35,372 nt of DNA, from positions 1-35,372 of the forward strand of contig NZ_WWCP01000045.1 of NCBI RefSeq assembly GCF_009857505.1. Direction: 5' to 3'. Position 1 is the first letter of the stretch. The number at the start of each line of letters is the position of its first letter. Below the pieces are notes generated by a model. It saw only the letters and a program-made list of their open reading frames with translations, was not told the DNA's origin and did not search any database. The position numbers and the translations under genes are program-made. The DNA is from Duganella lactea. GTDB lineage: Bacteria > Pseudomonadota > Gammaproteobacteria > Burkholderiales > Burkholderiaceae_D. Positions 22,028-30,620 of this stretch are shown here, piece after piece.

Positions 22028-22957
22028 TTATGGCTGGGGCCGCCGTAGATGCCGCCTGATGAATTCCTGGTGCCCGCCATGGGCCGCATAGACGTACTTC
22101 ATGGCTTGGGAAACGGTCTGAAAATTGAGCTGCCTGGCCAGCGTTGAAACGGGCATACCCGTGAGATTATCGCCCGTGGCCTGCGCGTTAAACGCGAAAA
22201 ACACCTTCCGGGGGCTCAAGGGGAGCGCCAGCAAAAAATTGCTTTTCATCGTACCGATGTAGATCAGCGGCTTGTCGCCAATGCACAGGTCCACCGTGGA
22301 ATGGGTGAAATCCTGGGTCATCCAGATTGCGTCGCGGATCGCGTTGGTCAGGTTGGGGGCCGCAACAAGTTGCGGCAACACTCTCGGACCGATGTCGTCA
22401 AAGATTTCCGGCCGGTTGTTCTCCACGAATTCGAGTAGCGTGCCCGCCGGGTCAGCACCGCGCACCGCCAATTATTCATCGGGACGTTCCGCCAGAGAAG
22501 CCCGCAGCACCTCGCCGCCGCGCGCGCGGGTCAGGTCGACCATGTCCGGCCCGCGCACCATGAGCGAAACCAGGAACCGCGTCCAGGCGTCGACCTGGGC
22601 ACCGGTCAACCGGTCGATGCCAAGCTTCATGATCGCCTGATACGCGTCCGCGCCCGGCGTATCGACCTGCGGCGTAAAAAAATCACGTTCGATCCAGTTG
22701 GCATCCGCTGACGTCTTCAGGCTGTAGAGCTGGAAAAGCTTGGCGACGGCATTTGCGGAATACCTGCCGTGTTTGAGCCTGTGGAAAGCCCAATAGTACG
22801 ACGACAGGCGATTGTCGGACAGCGAACACCATGCAGCAAGCAGGAAACGAGGAACGTAGTGATGGAAGTCATATGCGGCTATACCAAAGTATATCTGACC
22901 GATCGCTACAGCGAACGCAATGAACCGGCGATGAAGGCCCGCGTCTCTGTCGCCCAT
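22028..22957 (-). pseudogene. DUF4238-type protein interrupted by an in-frame stop
   Basis: The first part (from about ATG 22957) contains the family signature FHHYVPRFLLAAWC and continues in frame to RPDE. It then meets TAA at 22472-22474, and the same frame carries on directly with LAVRGADPAGTLLEFVENNR for another 147 codons to 22028. Removing the stop gives one continuous protein of over 300 residues, the usual size of DUF4238 proteins, so a single nonsense change is the simplest reading. The frame is also open upstream to 23044, inside the transposon inverted repeat, so the N-terminus may have been altered by the insertion. Function of DUF4238 is unknown; a two-gene split or readthrough cannot be excluded. 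Confidence 0.65.
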
Positions 22958-22999
22958 CACTGGCCTTTGGTAAAGCGCATTGGCTCCAACGTCATCATC

Positions 23000-23089
23000 A
23001 TTTTTTGACCTGCCGAGGGTCACGCGTGACCTTCGACGGGTCAACTGTGACCCGTATTGGGGTCATCTCTTCTTGCGTTCGCATCGACT
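23000..23089 (-). repeat. Left long inverted repeat of the Tn3-family unit
   Basis: Aligned by hand without gaps to the reverse complement of 26532-26621, about 65 of 90 positions agree. It contains several TGACC/GGTCA motifs and the palindrome TCACGCGTGA. Its position before the tnpA fragment marks the left limit of the transposase unit. Confidence 0.65.
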
Positions 23090-23123
23090 GACGTAGCTGC
23101 TGAATGGCTTGGTTGAAGTCGCT

Positions 23124-23327
23124 ATCAACGTGTTCGTTTTCTGGCATACCCGCATCGACGGCAGCAGCCATCTTCGCAAGGGACGTCTTGAGAGCCGCAG
23201 AAAATTCCTTCGGGTCGGTCCGCAAGCCAAGCATCGCTCCATATTCCTCCACCTGTGCCTGGTACACGTCCCACTCAACGAGCTGCGTTCTGTAGTCGCT
23301 GAACTGGTCACTGTTTGCGACGTACAA
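23124..23327 (-). pseudogene. Internal fragment of a second Tn3-family transposase
   Basis: Reads YVANSDQFSDYRTQLVEWDV and onward to PENEHVD, 68 residues almost identical to an internal part of the complete transposase (about 24717-24919), with several substitutions (for example LRTDPKEFSAALKTSL instead of LQTEPKEFTAALRTSL). The nucleotide match is clearly diverged, so it is not a recent duplication. It lies between the left inverted repeat and the end of tnpA and is evidence for a second related transposon having been here. Confidence 0.8.
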
Positions 23328-23382
23328 GAGGGTCGGCCGGGATTCGTGTAAAAAAACTCAAATCCCTTCGTAACCATCTGAT

Positions 23383-26355
23383 TTATTGAAGAATTATAGT
23401 CTTATAATTCATTGGCGGCACCTTCCTTTCCAGATCCAGCGTATAGTCACCGTACCTGTTGATGTGCTCCGTCCGATACGGCGCCAAACTGGCTAAAATT
23501 TCCTCATCGATCGGGAACCCTTCCCTCTGCATCTCCTTCAGTGCACCCGTCATGGCCTCGACGTTGTGAAGGATCGCCAGATTGGCCACTAGCTGGTTAT
23601 ATTTCACCACCTTTCGTTGCTCGTGGCGCACATTCTCAGCGATGATGCCCTGATTCCCGAAGAACAACCATTTGATGAACTGGTTGAACTCCTCGCTCTT
23701 GTTGGTGGCCGCCTGAATCGTTTTCCGCAGTTCGACGTCGCCAATATACTGGAGCAGAAACTCGGTGCGCACAACCCGCCCCAGCTCGCGGAATGCAAAA
23801 TACAGCTTGTTCTTGCGGCTTGCAGTGCCCAGCCGTCGTAGGATTGTGGACGGTGTAATTTTGCCGGCCTTGATCGACAGCGCGATGCGCAGCATGTCCG
23901 GCAAATGCGTTTCGATGAGTTCCCAGTTCACGGACTCACTGAAAAGGCCATTGATGTTTTCGTAGCGTGTTCCCCTGTCAGCCTTATAAAACACCAGACT
24001 CTTCAGGTTCCGGATGCGCGGCATCAGGTTGATCCCCAAAAGATAGGCCAGCCCGAATACAGGAGCGCTTTGCGCGTGCGTGTCGCCGTGCAGCGTGTCA
24101 GGCTGAATCTCCGACTCGTTCTTGATCAGGCCATCAAGGATGTAGATGGCCTCGTAAACGCCGCATGGAATGAAATGGCTGAATAGCGCGATATACATGT
24201 CGGACACGTGGTAATAGCCGATGCCGCCGTAACCACCATACCGGATGTGATATTCGGATAGCAGGTTCTGCTCGTACATGTTCCACTTAGTTCCGTCGGC
24301 CGAGGCGCTCTTGCCCGTTCCCCAGTATTTCGGCAGCAAGAATTTATTGTACGCGTTTATGACCTGTACGATGGCCTTTTCCAATCGCTCTTCGGTGATG
24401 TGGTGCAGATTCAACCAGGCCACCTGCTTACGGCTCAAGTCCTTGACCGAACGAGCGGTTTGCGTGGCGCCTAAGTTGCAGCCATAGCAGAACAGCGTTG
24501 TGATGAAGCGCCGCCGCGGATCATCCACTTTGGAGTCGAAGCCAGACAAAGGTCCGAACAACTTGTGCAGATCTAGCCAGCCTTCGGACTCCACCAGAAT
24601 ATCGAGGATATTCTTTTCGGGCAGGCGCTCCGTGAGAATCTTGTCGATTTTTTCCAGTGCCTCCGGTTTGGCATCTTTGGCGTGCTTGCGTAGGATCAGT
24701 TCGTTGCCGATGATATCAACGTGCTCGTTTTCCGGCATGTCGGCGTCGACGGCCGCAGCTACCTTTGTAAGGGATGTCCTGAGCGCTGCTGTGAATTCCT
24801 TCGGCTCGGTCTGCAAGCCAAGCATCGCACCGTATTCCTCCACTTGTGCCTGGTAGACGTCCCACTCAACGAGCTGAGTTCTGTAGTCGCTGAACTGGTC
24901 ACTGTTGGCGACGTACAAATCGCCAGACTGCAGTTCCTGCATTGTTTCGGTAAGCACGCAGAGCTCAAAATATTTCCGGCTCACCTCCGATACCTGGTCG
25001 ACTGAGCGCTGGCCAGTAATCAGCTTGCGCCATTTTTCTGGTATCCACTTTAGGTTGATATTCGTCCCGGCGATGGGCAACGACTCTCGGTGACTTTGGC
25101 GATGGGCCAGTACAAAACGAATCGCGTCGATCAAGGATTGGTCGGCTGATGTCGATTCCAGATTGAGCAAACTGAGACAGTTAAGCAGTAAGGGACGCTG
25201 CACTTGGTACGGCGCCAGCATAAACGGCAGGTAGTTGTTTCCCGCATAGGCTATGTGCTCGTCGCATTCGTTCAGCAGGCTGCCTGGTTCGTCATGAAAT
25301 GCAGCGGTGATGCGTGCGCCCCTTTCCTCATCGTTTTCACCTTCAAAGAAGGCTTCGAGCACATCCCGCAGCTGGATGATCAACTTCTCCGCCCGCTTCT
25401 GGTGCTCCAGATAGTATCGGCGTAGCTGCTCTTCGGCTCCTGAATGGATTTTTCGCAGCTTGCGAATAAACATCTCCACCGCGTCGTCCAGCGACTTGCT
25501 CAGTTGGGCATGAAACAGCAGCACCATTAGCGCGTAGCGCTTATTGTGCTTGAGTGCTTTCATATCGGCCACATCAAGCGCACGCGCCTCATGGACGAAT
25601 TGGCTGCGTTTCACAACCGGGATATGAGAGATGGCCGGCAGCTGCGTCGCCCAGCTCTTGAGCCATTGGAGGTGCTCTAGATACTGCCGCACTTCCATGT
25701 TGGTCGGCTTCTTGGGATCTTGCTTGAGCTGCTGCCAGCCGGTTACGCTTGGCGGCGCAGCCGGCGCCAGCATTGAGTCAAACCGAGCGATGACAGGCGA
25801 CGTAAGGGGTTCGACGAGGCTTAGGAAAAAGCGATCGTTGACTTCGCTACGTGCGTTCGATGCCCTTCGATGGAGCGTGCTAAATGCGGGCAGCTCGAAG
25901 CGCTGACGTACCAATTCTTCAATGACCACATTGATGATATCAGCCAGTTCGTGCTTGGTTTGGGCCGCCTCGGTGGCCGCGTTCTGAATGGCGGAATAAG
26001 TGTCCTCGCTGATAGGCCTGATTTTCAGGTATGCCCTGATAACCTCCATCGAGCGCTGGCGCGAATTGGGTCGCTTCTCTTCTGCTTGAAGATCCCTTGC
26101 GGCGACCGAACGCGCGCCGATCGCCTTTCCGAGAAACGACAAAATTGGAGCCGGAATTTCGTCCAACAAGGGAAAGTAACCCAACTTCGGCAATGTTTTC
26201 AATAACAATACCAGATACAATCGGGCCGGTTCCGTGCGGGCATTGCGACGAACGAATTTGTGCTCCTCGTCACTGAGGCTGTATACGTCTTCAAGTTCGC
26301 GCTGCGTCAGCTCCGGTTTGAAACGCGGATACGCAGTTTCATGAATGCTGCTCAA
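23383..26355 (-). CDS. tnpA: Tn3-family transposase, Tn4651-like
   Basis: A 990-residue transposase (Tn4651 TnpA is of similar size). It starts at TTG 26355 with AGGAG upstream; the N-terminus YPRFKPELTQRELEDVYSL is of the Tn4651/Tn4652 kind rather than Tn3 or Tn21. DDE catalytic residues are visible near D687 (SADGTKW), D758 (LHGDTHAQS) and E888/889 (NKSEEFN). The enzyme should bind terminal repeats and drive replicative transposition, leaving cointegrates for TnpS/TnpT. No lesion is seen, so it may be active. It faces away from the copper genes to its right. Confidence 0.93.
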   Translation of the reverse strand: MSSIHETAYPRFKPELTQRELEDVYSLSDEEHKFVRRNARTEPARLYLVLLLKTLPKLGYFPLLDEIPAPILSFLGKAIGARSVAARDLQAEEKRPNSRQRSMEVIRAYLKIRPISEDTYSAIQNAATEAAQTKHELADIINVVIEELVRQRFELPAFSTLHRRASNARSEVNDRFFLSLVEPLTSPVIARFDSMLAPAAPPSVTGWQQLKQDPKKPTNMEVRQYLEHLQWLKSWATQLPAISHIPVVKRSQFVHEARALDVADMKALKHNKRYALMVLLFHAQLSKSLDDAVEMFIRKLRKIHSGAEEQLRRYYLEHQKRAEKLIIQLRDVLEAFFEGENDEERGARITAAFHDEPGSLLNECDEHIAYAGNNYLPFMLAPYQVQRPLLLNCLSLLNLESTSADQSLIDAIRFVLAHRQSHRESLPIAGTNINLKWIPEKWRKLITGQRSVDQVSEVSRKYFELCVLTETMQELQSGDLYVANSDQFSDYRTQLVEWDVYQAQVEEYGAMLGLQTEPKEFTAALRTSLTKVAAAVDADMPENEHVDIIGNELILRKHAKDAKPEALEKIDKILTERLPEKNILDILVESEGWLDLHKLFGPLSGFDSKVDDPRRRFITTLFCYGCNLGATQTARSVKDLSRKQVAWLNLHHITEERLEKAIVQVINAYNKFLLPKYWGTGKSASADGTKWNMYEQNLLSEYHIRYGGYGGIGYYHVSDMYIALFSHFIPCGVYEAIYILDGLIKNESEIQPDTLHGDTHAQSAPVFGLAYLLGINLMPRIRNLKSLVFYKADRGTRYENINGLFSESVNWELIETHLPDMLRIALSIKAGKITPSTILRRLGTASRKNKLYFAFRELGRVVRTEFLLQYIGDVELRKTIQAATNKSEEFNQFIKWLFFGNQGIIAENVRHEQRKVVKYNQLVANLAILHNVEAMTGALKEMQREGFPIDEEILASLAPYRTEHINRYGDYTLDLERKVPPMNYKTIILQ

Positions 26356-26531
26356 GGCTCAGGCTCCTATATGGTTGAGCCGCGTACTTCTTACGTGCCC
26401 GGCAGCGTGCGGGCGATAGTCGTTGCGCGGCTGTACAAACATCGCAAACCAAACTTAAGATTTCGATAATTTTATATGCAGAACACATCAGTTTGGCGGC
26501 GTGCAAAAAATTATTTATGCTCTTTCGCTCT

Positions 26532-26621
26532 AGTCGACACGAATGCCATAACATTTGACCCGCATACAGGTCAAATCTGACCCAGCGTGGCTCACGCGTG
26601 ACTCTTTCTAGGTCAAGAAAT
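26532..26621 (+). repeat. Right long inverted repeat of the Tn3-family unit
   Basis: Inverted partner of 23000-23089; shared blocks include AGTCGA, TGACCC, GGTCA, TGACCC, TCACGCGTGA and AGGTCA in the same spacing. The match fades after AAAT at 26621, giving a likely outer end. This is much longer than the 38-base ends of Tn3 itself. Confidence 0.65.
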
Positions 26622-26727
26622 ATGGACATCGATCTGATGCCCTACCGTTGAACGGTGATCTTAAAGTGGGGAATAGGACAAATTGCCCTACAGCTTGGCG
26701 TGACGGTAATCGGGTACAACTTTCCAC

Positions 26728-26733
26728 TATAAT
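26728..26733 (+). promoter_or_regulatory. TATAAT -10 box placing the start of transcription at the DUF2946 ATG
   Basis: A perfect TATAAT ends six bases before ATG 26740 and no ribosome site is present between them. Transcription from this box would begin at or next to the A of ATG, so the mRNA may be leaderless. The -35 is unclear. Confidence 0.4.
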
Positions 26734-26739
26734 GTCACG

Positions 26740-27129
26740 ATGATTAGAACGGCAAAGCGACGAACATTGCATATCTGGATCGCCATTCTGGCAATTCTGT
26801 TCAGCGCGATCGCCCCGACCATTTCGCACTCGCTGGCCGGTGAAAGCGCGTCCGTCCTCACCTTGGAAATCTGTACCGTCAATGGCTACAAAGTTGTCAA
26901 TGCTACTGACTCCGACAGCGGCACAGCGCCGGCTAAGGCCAAACATGGAATGGAGCACTGTGCCTTTTGCACGACGCATGGCAGTACATTTGCATTAACT
27001 AGTTCTTCATCAATTGTCTTTGCCATCGACTCCGGTCGCGACCTCTATCCCCCGCTGTTTTTCGCCGCGCCACACTCCCTGCATGCGTGGTCTGCTGCCA
27101 ACCCGCGCGCACCTCCCATCCTCGCCTGA
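26740..27129 (+). CDS. DUF2946 family protein, first copy
   Basis: A 129-residue protein with an N-terminal signal or anchor helix (LHIWIAILAILFSAIAPTIS) and the family motif HGMEHCAFCTTH (about 69-80), a Cys-x-x-Cys flanked by histidines suited to copper. DUF2946 genes usually neighbour TonB-dependent copper receptors, PCuAC chaperones or PepSY proteins, as here. It begins just outside the transposon inverted repeat. Confidence 0.75.
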   Translation: MIRTAKRRTLHIWIAILAILFSAIAPTISHSLAGESASVLTLEICTVNGYKVVNATDSDSGTAPAKAKHGMEHCAFCTTHGSTFALTSSSSIVFAIDSGRDLYPPLFFAAPHSLHAWSAANPRAPPILA

Positions 27130-27258
27130 CCAAGCCTTCAGCAGCACTCCCGTGCGCTGATTTGATCACATATCAAGTTCCAGTTTGAGGCCGGCTTGCC
27201 GGTGCACACTGCCGTCATCTATGTGACGACGATCTGAACCTGTTTAACGAGGATTGCC
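27130..27258. other. Short intergenic stretch
   Basis: No gene. GAGGA at 27250-27254 serves the following small ORF. Confidence 0.4.
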
Positions 27259-27435
27259 ATGAACCACTCGCATAGCTCCACACAGAACTCGCTCGCCTTC
27301 GTCCTGCGGACGATGCGTTGCTTCAACGCCGCCGCTTTTGTCGCATTGGCGTTTTTCTACTTCGCCTCTTACAGCCTACCGCCGCTGCCATCACACTCAA
27401 TGAAGCTCATACCCATGGCTCAGATAAGCCATTAA
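27259..27435 (+). CDS. Small membrane protein (58 aa)
   Basis: ATG 27259 is preceded by GAGGA at good distance. The product MNHSHSSTQNSLAFVLRTMR is followed by one hydrophobic helix (AAAFVALAFFYFASYSL) and a short tail. The N-terminal His/Ser-rich stretch and its location between DUF2946 and PepSY sequences suggest a component of the same metal-handling cluster. No specific family recognised; it may be C-terminally truncated. Confidence 0.45.
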   Translation: MNHSHSSTQNSLAFVLRTMRCFNAAAFVALAFFYFASYSLPPLPSHSMKLIPMAQISH

Positions 27436-27482
27436 CTAGATAAGCATATGCGTACGGAAAACGTACACAACAACTCAGCCAG

Positions 27483-27659
27483 ATGTTCTGGCTTGTATCG
27501 CCGATGCGGCGCTGGCATTTCTTTGCTGGCGTCCTGTGTGTGAGATTTATTTTTCCGCTCGCCGTCACAGGTACCGTGTACTTTTTTCATAGTCAGTTGT
27601 TAATCTGGCTGGGCGCCGCTCGTTTGACACCTGGCAGTATTTCGGAAATCCGCTCGTGA
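27483..27659 (+). pseudogene. N-terminal remnant of a PepSY-type membrane protein
   Basis: Reads MFWLVSPMRRWHFFAGVLCV and then FIFPLAVTGTVYFFHSQL, the typical opening of PepSY-associated transmembrane proteins (RxWHFxAG followed by a helix ending in TGxxYxF). It stops after 58 codons, whereas intact members have several hundred residues, so only the first helix survives. These proteins commonly accompany TonB receptors for metals. Confidence 0.65.
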
Positions 27660-27718
27660 TGCCAGTGCAGCCACGGTCTGCCTTCATCACCGTAAAAACC
27701 AAGTTCTGAAAGACGACA

Positions 27719-28645
27719 ATGCTCACGAAACATTCCATAAGAAGAATCATCCTAGGTATGGCCACGATACTGGTTTCGGCGGCAGTGACGGCGCAGACAT
27801 GGACAGGCAATGGGTTAATTATTCCGCTCTACCCAGAAGGTGCAATTGCCTCGATTGGCGTTCCGGAAATCCGGGAGATCCCGGACAAGACGGGCGACAT
27901 CATGATCCGTAATGTCAGTCAGCCCACTCTTGAACTGTTCAGTCCTGCGCCAGGCCATGCGAATGGCACAGCCATGATTATCGCGCCCGGAGGAGGTTTC
28001 GTTGGCCTGGGTTACGATGCCGGCGGCACAGCGGTTGCGCGTCGATTGGTGAAGCTTGGCGTCACCGCCTTTGTGCTCAAATACCGCACGATCCGAAGCG
28101 CTCCCGATCTTATGCAAATACCCGAAGTCCATATGAAGGAGATGCACACAGTCATGGCGCGGGCTAAGAGCGGCACTCCCGTAGAGTTACCGCGCTTTGC
28201 TGGCGAGCAGCATGCGGAGGAGGATGGTGCGCGCGCCATGAGGATCGTGCGACAGCGAGCCAGTGAATGGGGAATCTCCCCCAAGCGGGTCGGCTTTGCA
28301 GGTTTTTCCGCAGGAGCATTCCTTGCCGTAGATCTTGCCATCGGCGATAAAACGTCGAGACCTGACTTCGTTGTCTTGCTATACGGAGGACTACGAACAC
28401 CTGTCCCAACTGATGCGCCCCCCGCTTTCATTGCTGCTGCAGCGGATGACGAATATCAGCCGAACGATGCATTACAGCTCTACGCTGCGTGGCGGCAGGC
28501 GGGCGTTGCCGCCGAACTCCACATCTACGAGCGCGGAGGTCACGGGTTCGACCTCAGGGCGAAAGGCACAACGAGTGATCACTGGTTCGATCAGTTGGCT
28601 TGGTGGATGCAGTCTCGCGGTCTTATTGATGGCACGGACCACTGA
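27719..28645 (+). CDS. Secreted alpha/beta hydrolase (acetyl-esterase/BD-FAE type)
   Basis: A 308-residue protein with an N-terminal signal peptide (IILGMATILVSAAVTAQ). Features: oxyanion segment APGGGF (89-94), nucleophile elbow GFSAG with S197, acid D243 or D244 (AAADDEY) and H275 (GGHGFD). This is the set seen in carbohydrate acetyl esterases and dienelactone-hydrolase-like enzymes. It probably acts in the periplasm or outside the cell on an ester; substrate unknown. It follows the PepSY remnant and ends three bases before the second DUF2946 gene, so it may have been inserted into the copper cluster. Confidence 0.85.
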   Translation: MLTKHSIRRIILGMATILVSAAVTAQTWTGNGLIIPLYPEGAIASIGVPEIREIPDKTGDIMIRNVSQPTLELFSPAPGHANGTAMIIAPGGGFVGLGYDAGGTAVARRLVKLGVTAFVLKYRTIRSAPDLMQIPEVHMKEMHTVMARAKSGTPVELPRFAGEQHAEEDGARAMRIVRQRASEWGISPKRVGFAGFSAGAFLAVDLAIGDKTSRPDFVVLLYGGLRTPVPTDAPPAFIAAAADDEYQPNDALQLYAAWRQAGVAAELHIYERGGHGFDLRAKGTTSDHWFDQLAWWMQSRGLIDGTDH

Positions 28646-28648
28646 TCC

Positions 28649-29035
28649 ATGCGAATGGGCCACAAATTTTATCGACGAGTCGTATGGCTTGCGCTATGCG
28701 GGTTAATATTTGCGGCCCTTTCCCCAGCAATCTCCAAATTGCTGGCTACCTCGCAGGGCATCGAATGGACTGAAATCTGTAGTGCGGAGGGTAGCAAGCG
28801 CATTGCTCTCGATACGACGACGAAAAATGTCCCCAATGCCCCGATGGCCGCAGACAGTTACTGCGGCTATTGTGTCCTGCAGCACTATTCACCAGCTATC
28901 GGGACGTCTTCTTTGTCGCTGACAATAGCAGCGGCGTCAACTGTTGGCGCACTTGTCGGCAATGAAGGGCGCGCCCTCTTCAAGCGTTTCGTCCGAGACG
29001 CGCATCGTACGCGAGCACCGCCTGTGGTCCACTGA
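28649..29035 (+). CDS. DUF2946 family protein, second copy
   Basis: 128 residues (a second ATG two codons on, at 28655, is possible), with an N-terminal helix (VVWLALCGLIFAALSPAIS) and SYCGYCVLQHYSP as the Cys-x-x-Cys/His motif. It resembles the copy at 26740 in plan but is diverged in sequence. The start overlaps the regulatory distance of the hydrolase gene, so both are probably on one transcript. Confidence 0.75.
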   Translation: MRMGHKFYRRVVWLALCGLIFAALSPAISKLLATSQGIEWTEICSAEGSKRIALDTTTKNVPNAPMAADSYCGYCVLQHYSPAIGTSSLSLTIAAASTVGALVGNEGRALFKRFVRDAHRTRAPPVVH

Positions 29036-29109
29036 CGTCCGTCCACGGCTTACTGCGCTTGCCCTGTCCAGCTGGCGTTAGTCGTGCTCCGTTCATCATT
29101 GCTTGACAT

Positions 29110-29132
29110 CGCATCGGCTCAGCTCCGATGCG
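29110..29132. promoter_or_regulatory. Stem-loop or operator upstream of cydA
   Basis: CGCATCGG, loop CTCAGCT, CCGATGCG: perfect eight-base arms. A TTGACA lies directly before it (29103-29108), but no good -10 box is 17 bases further. It may be an operator or the terminator of the DUF2946 gene without T-run. Confidence 0.35.
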
Positions 29133-29177
29133 GTTCAGCGAGTTCAATTCGAACTAAAATTTTATGATTACGTAATT

Positions 29178-30620
29178 ATGGAAAACCTTGACCCATTCTT
29201 GTTGGCGCGCATACAGTTCGCCGCCAACATCACCTTCCACATCTTATTTCCCACTATCAGCATCTCGCTCGCTTGGGTGCTACTTTTTTTCAAGCTGCGA
29301 TTCGTTAAGACCCGCGAGCAGTATTGGATGGATGCCTACCAGTTCTGGGTGAAAATCTTCGCGCTGACTTTCGCTCTGGGCGTCGTCAGCGGTATCACGA
29401 TGAGTTTTCAATTCGGCACCAATTGGCCAGGCTATATGGAAACAGTCGGCAACATCGCTGGGCCGTTGTTGGCCTATGAAGTGTTGACAGCATTCTTTCT
29501 TGAGGCAACCATGCTCGGGGTAATGCTGTTCGCCCGCGAGCGCGTCAGTGAAAACACCCATACCCTGGCCACCTTGCTGGTCGCCGGCGGCACCACCTTG
29601 TCGGCATTCTGGATACTGGCACTGAATTCCTGGATGCAAACACCAGCCGGCTTCGAGATGATCGATGGTCAGGCCCATGTCACCAACTGGCTGGAGGTAA
29701 TTTTTAATCCGTCATTTCCCTATCGTTTCGTGCACATGATGCTGGCGTCGGGTCTCACGGTCGCTTTTCTGGTGGCCGGCATCTCGTCGTATCGTTGGCT
29801 GCGCAACGAGCGCTCGCACGAAGTGGCCGTCAGTTTGAAGACTGGTGTCTATCTTGCCAGCATCCTGATTCCACTGCAGATCATTGCCGGCGACCTGCAT
29901 GGACTGAACACCCTGCAGCATCAGCCGGCAAAGCTGGCCGCGATGGAAGGTATTTGGACCACGCAAAAGCGCGTGCCTGCCGTACTGTTCGGATTGCCGG
30001 ATGAGCAGGCAAAAGAAAATCGATTTGAAATCGCGATCCCTCAACTCGCCTCGCTGTATCTGACCCACACCCTGGAGGGCGAGGTCAAGGGACTGGATCA
30101 GTTCGAAGGAAAACACCCACCGGTGGCACCGGTCTTCTGGGCTTTTCGGATCATGGTCATGGTTGGCATGCTGATGTTATTTGCCAGTTGGATCAGTACC
30201 TGGCAGTTGGCGCCCTGGAAAAAGGGTAGCGACCGTACGCTAAGCCGATGGCAGGCAAAAATGCTGTTGACGATGACCTTCGCCGGTTGGATCGCTCTGG
30301 TGGCGGGCTGGTACACCACCGAAATTGGTCGACAACCATGGTTGGTCACTGGCGTTCTGACCGCCGCTGACGCCGCCTCCAAAGTGCCTGCGCCAAGCAT
30401 CGCACTCACACTGACGATGTATTTGGCACTGTATCTGGCCTTGCTCATTGCCTACATCTCAGTCGTATTTCACCTCGCGCGCAACAAAAAAACGCCTGGG
30501 CAGCCGGCCGGCGCCAAGTCTGAGGCGACGCCGCGCGACCTGGGCAATACCGACATCCTTATCGAAGACACGTTGAACGTTGTCAATTACCCTCAAAAAG
30601 AAGGAAAGCTCCGTGGTTAA
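29178..30620 (+). CDS. cydA: Cytochrome bd-type quinol oxidase subunit I (CydA/CioA)
   Basis: ATG 29178 gives 480 residues beginning MENLDPFLLARIQFAANITF; the frame extends upstream without support. It is the quinol-oxidising, haem-bearing subunit of a copper-free terminal oxidase. Residues matching E. coli CydA are visible: H21 (H19), H186 (H186), E101 and E109 (E99, E107), K252 and E257 of the Q-loop, M326 in FRIM as likely b558 ligand, and GRQPW (384-388). The short Q-loop points to the CIO (cyanide-insensitive) subgroup. It overlaps cydB by eight bases. A copper-independent oxidase next to copper genes fits a response to copper limitation, by inference. Confidence 0.95.
   Translation: MENLDPFLLARIQFAANITFHILFPTISISLAWVLLFFKLRFVKTREQYWMDAYQFWVKIFALTFALGVVSGITMSFQFGTNWPGYMETVGNIAGPLLAYEVLTAFFLEATMLGVMLFARERVSENTHTLATLLVAGGTTLSAFWILALNSWMQTPAGFEMIDGQAHVTNWLEVIFNPSFPYRFVHMMLASGLTVAFLVAGISSYRWLRNERSHEVAVSLKTGVYLASILIPLQIIAGDLHGLNTLQHQPAKLAAMEGIWTTQKRVPAVLFGLPDEQAKENRFEIAIPQLASLYLTHTLEGEVKGLDQFEGKHPPVAPVFWAFRIMVMVGMLMLFASWISTWQLAPWKKGSDRTLSRWQAKMLLTMTFAGWIALVAGWYTTEIGRQPWLVTGVLTAADAASKVPAPSIALTLTMYLALYLALLIAYISVVFHLARNKKTPGQPAGAKSEATPRDLGNTDILIEDTLNVVNYPQKEGKLRG

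Noticed and set aside
22769..23008. Forward frame reading GYTKVYLTDRYSERNE opposite the DUF4238 gene
   Set aside because: It looks somewhat protein-like, but it is antisense to a better-supported family and I cannot connect it to any known protein.
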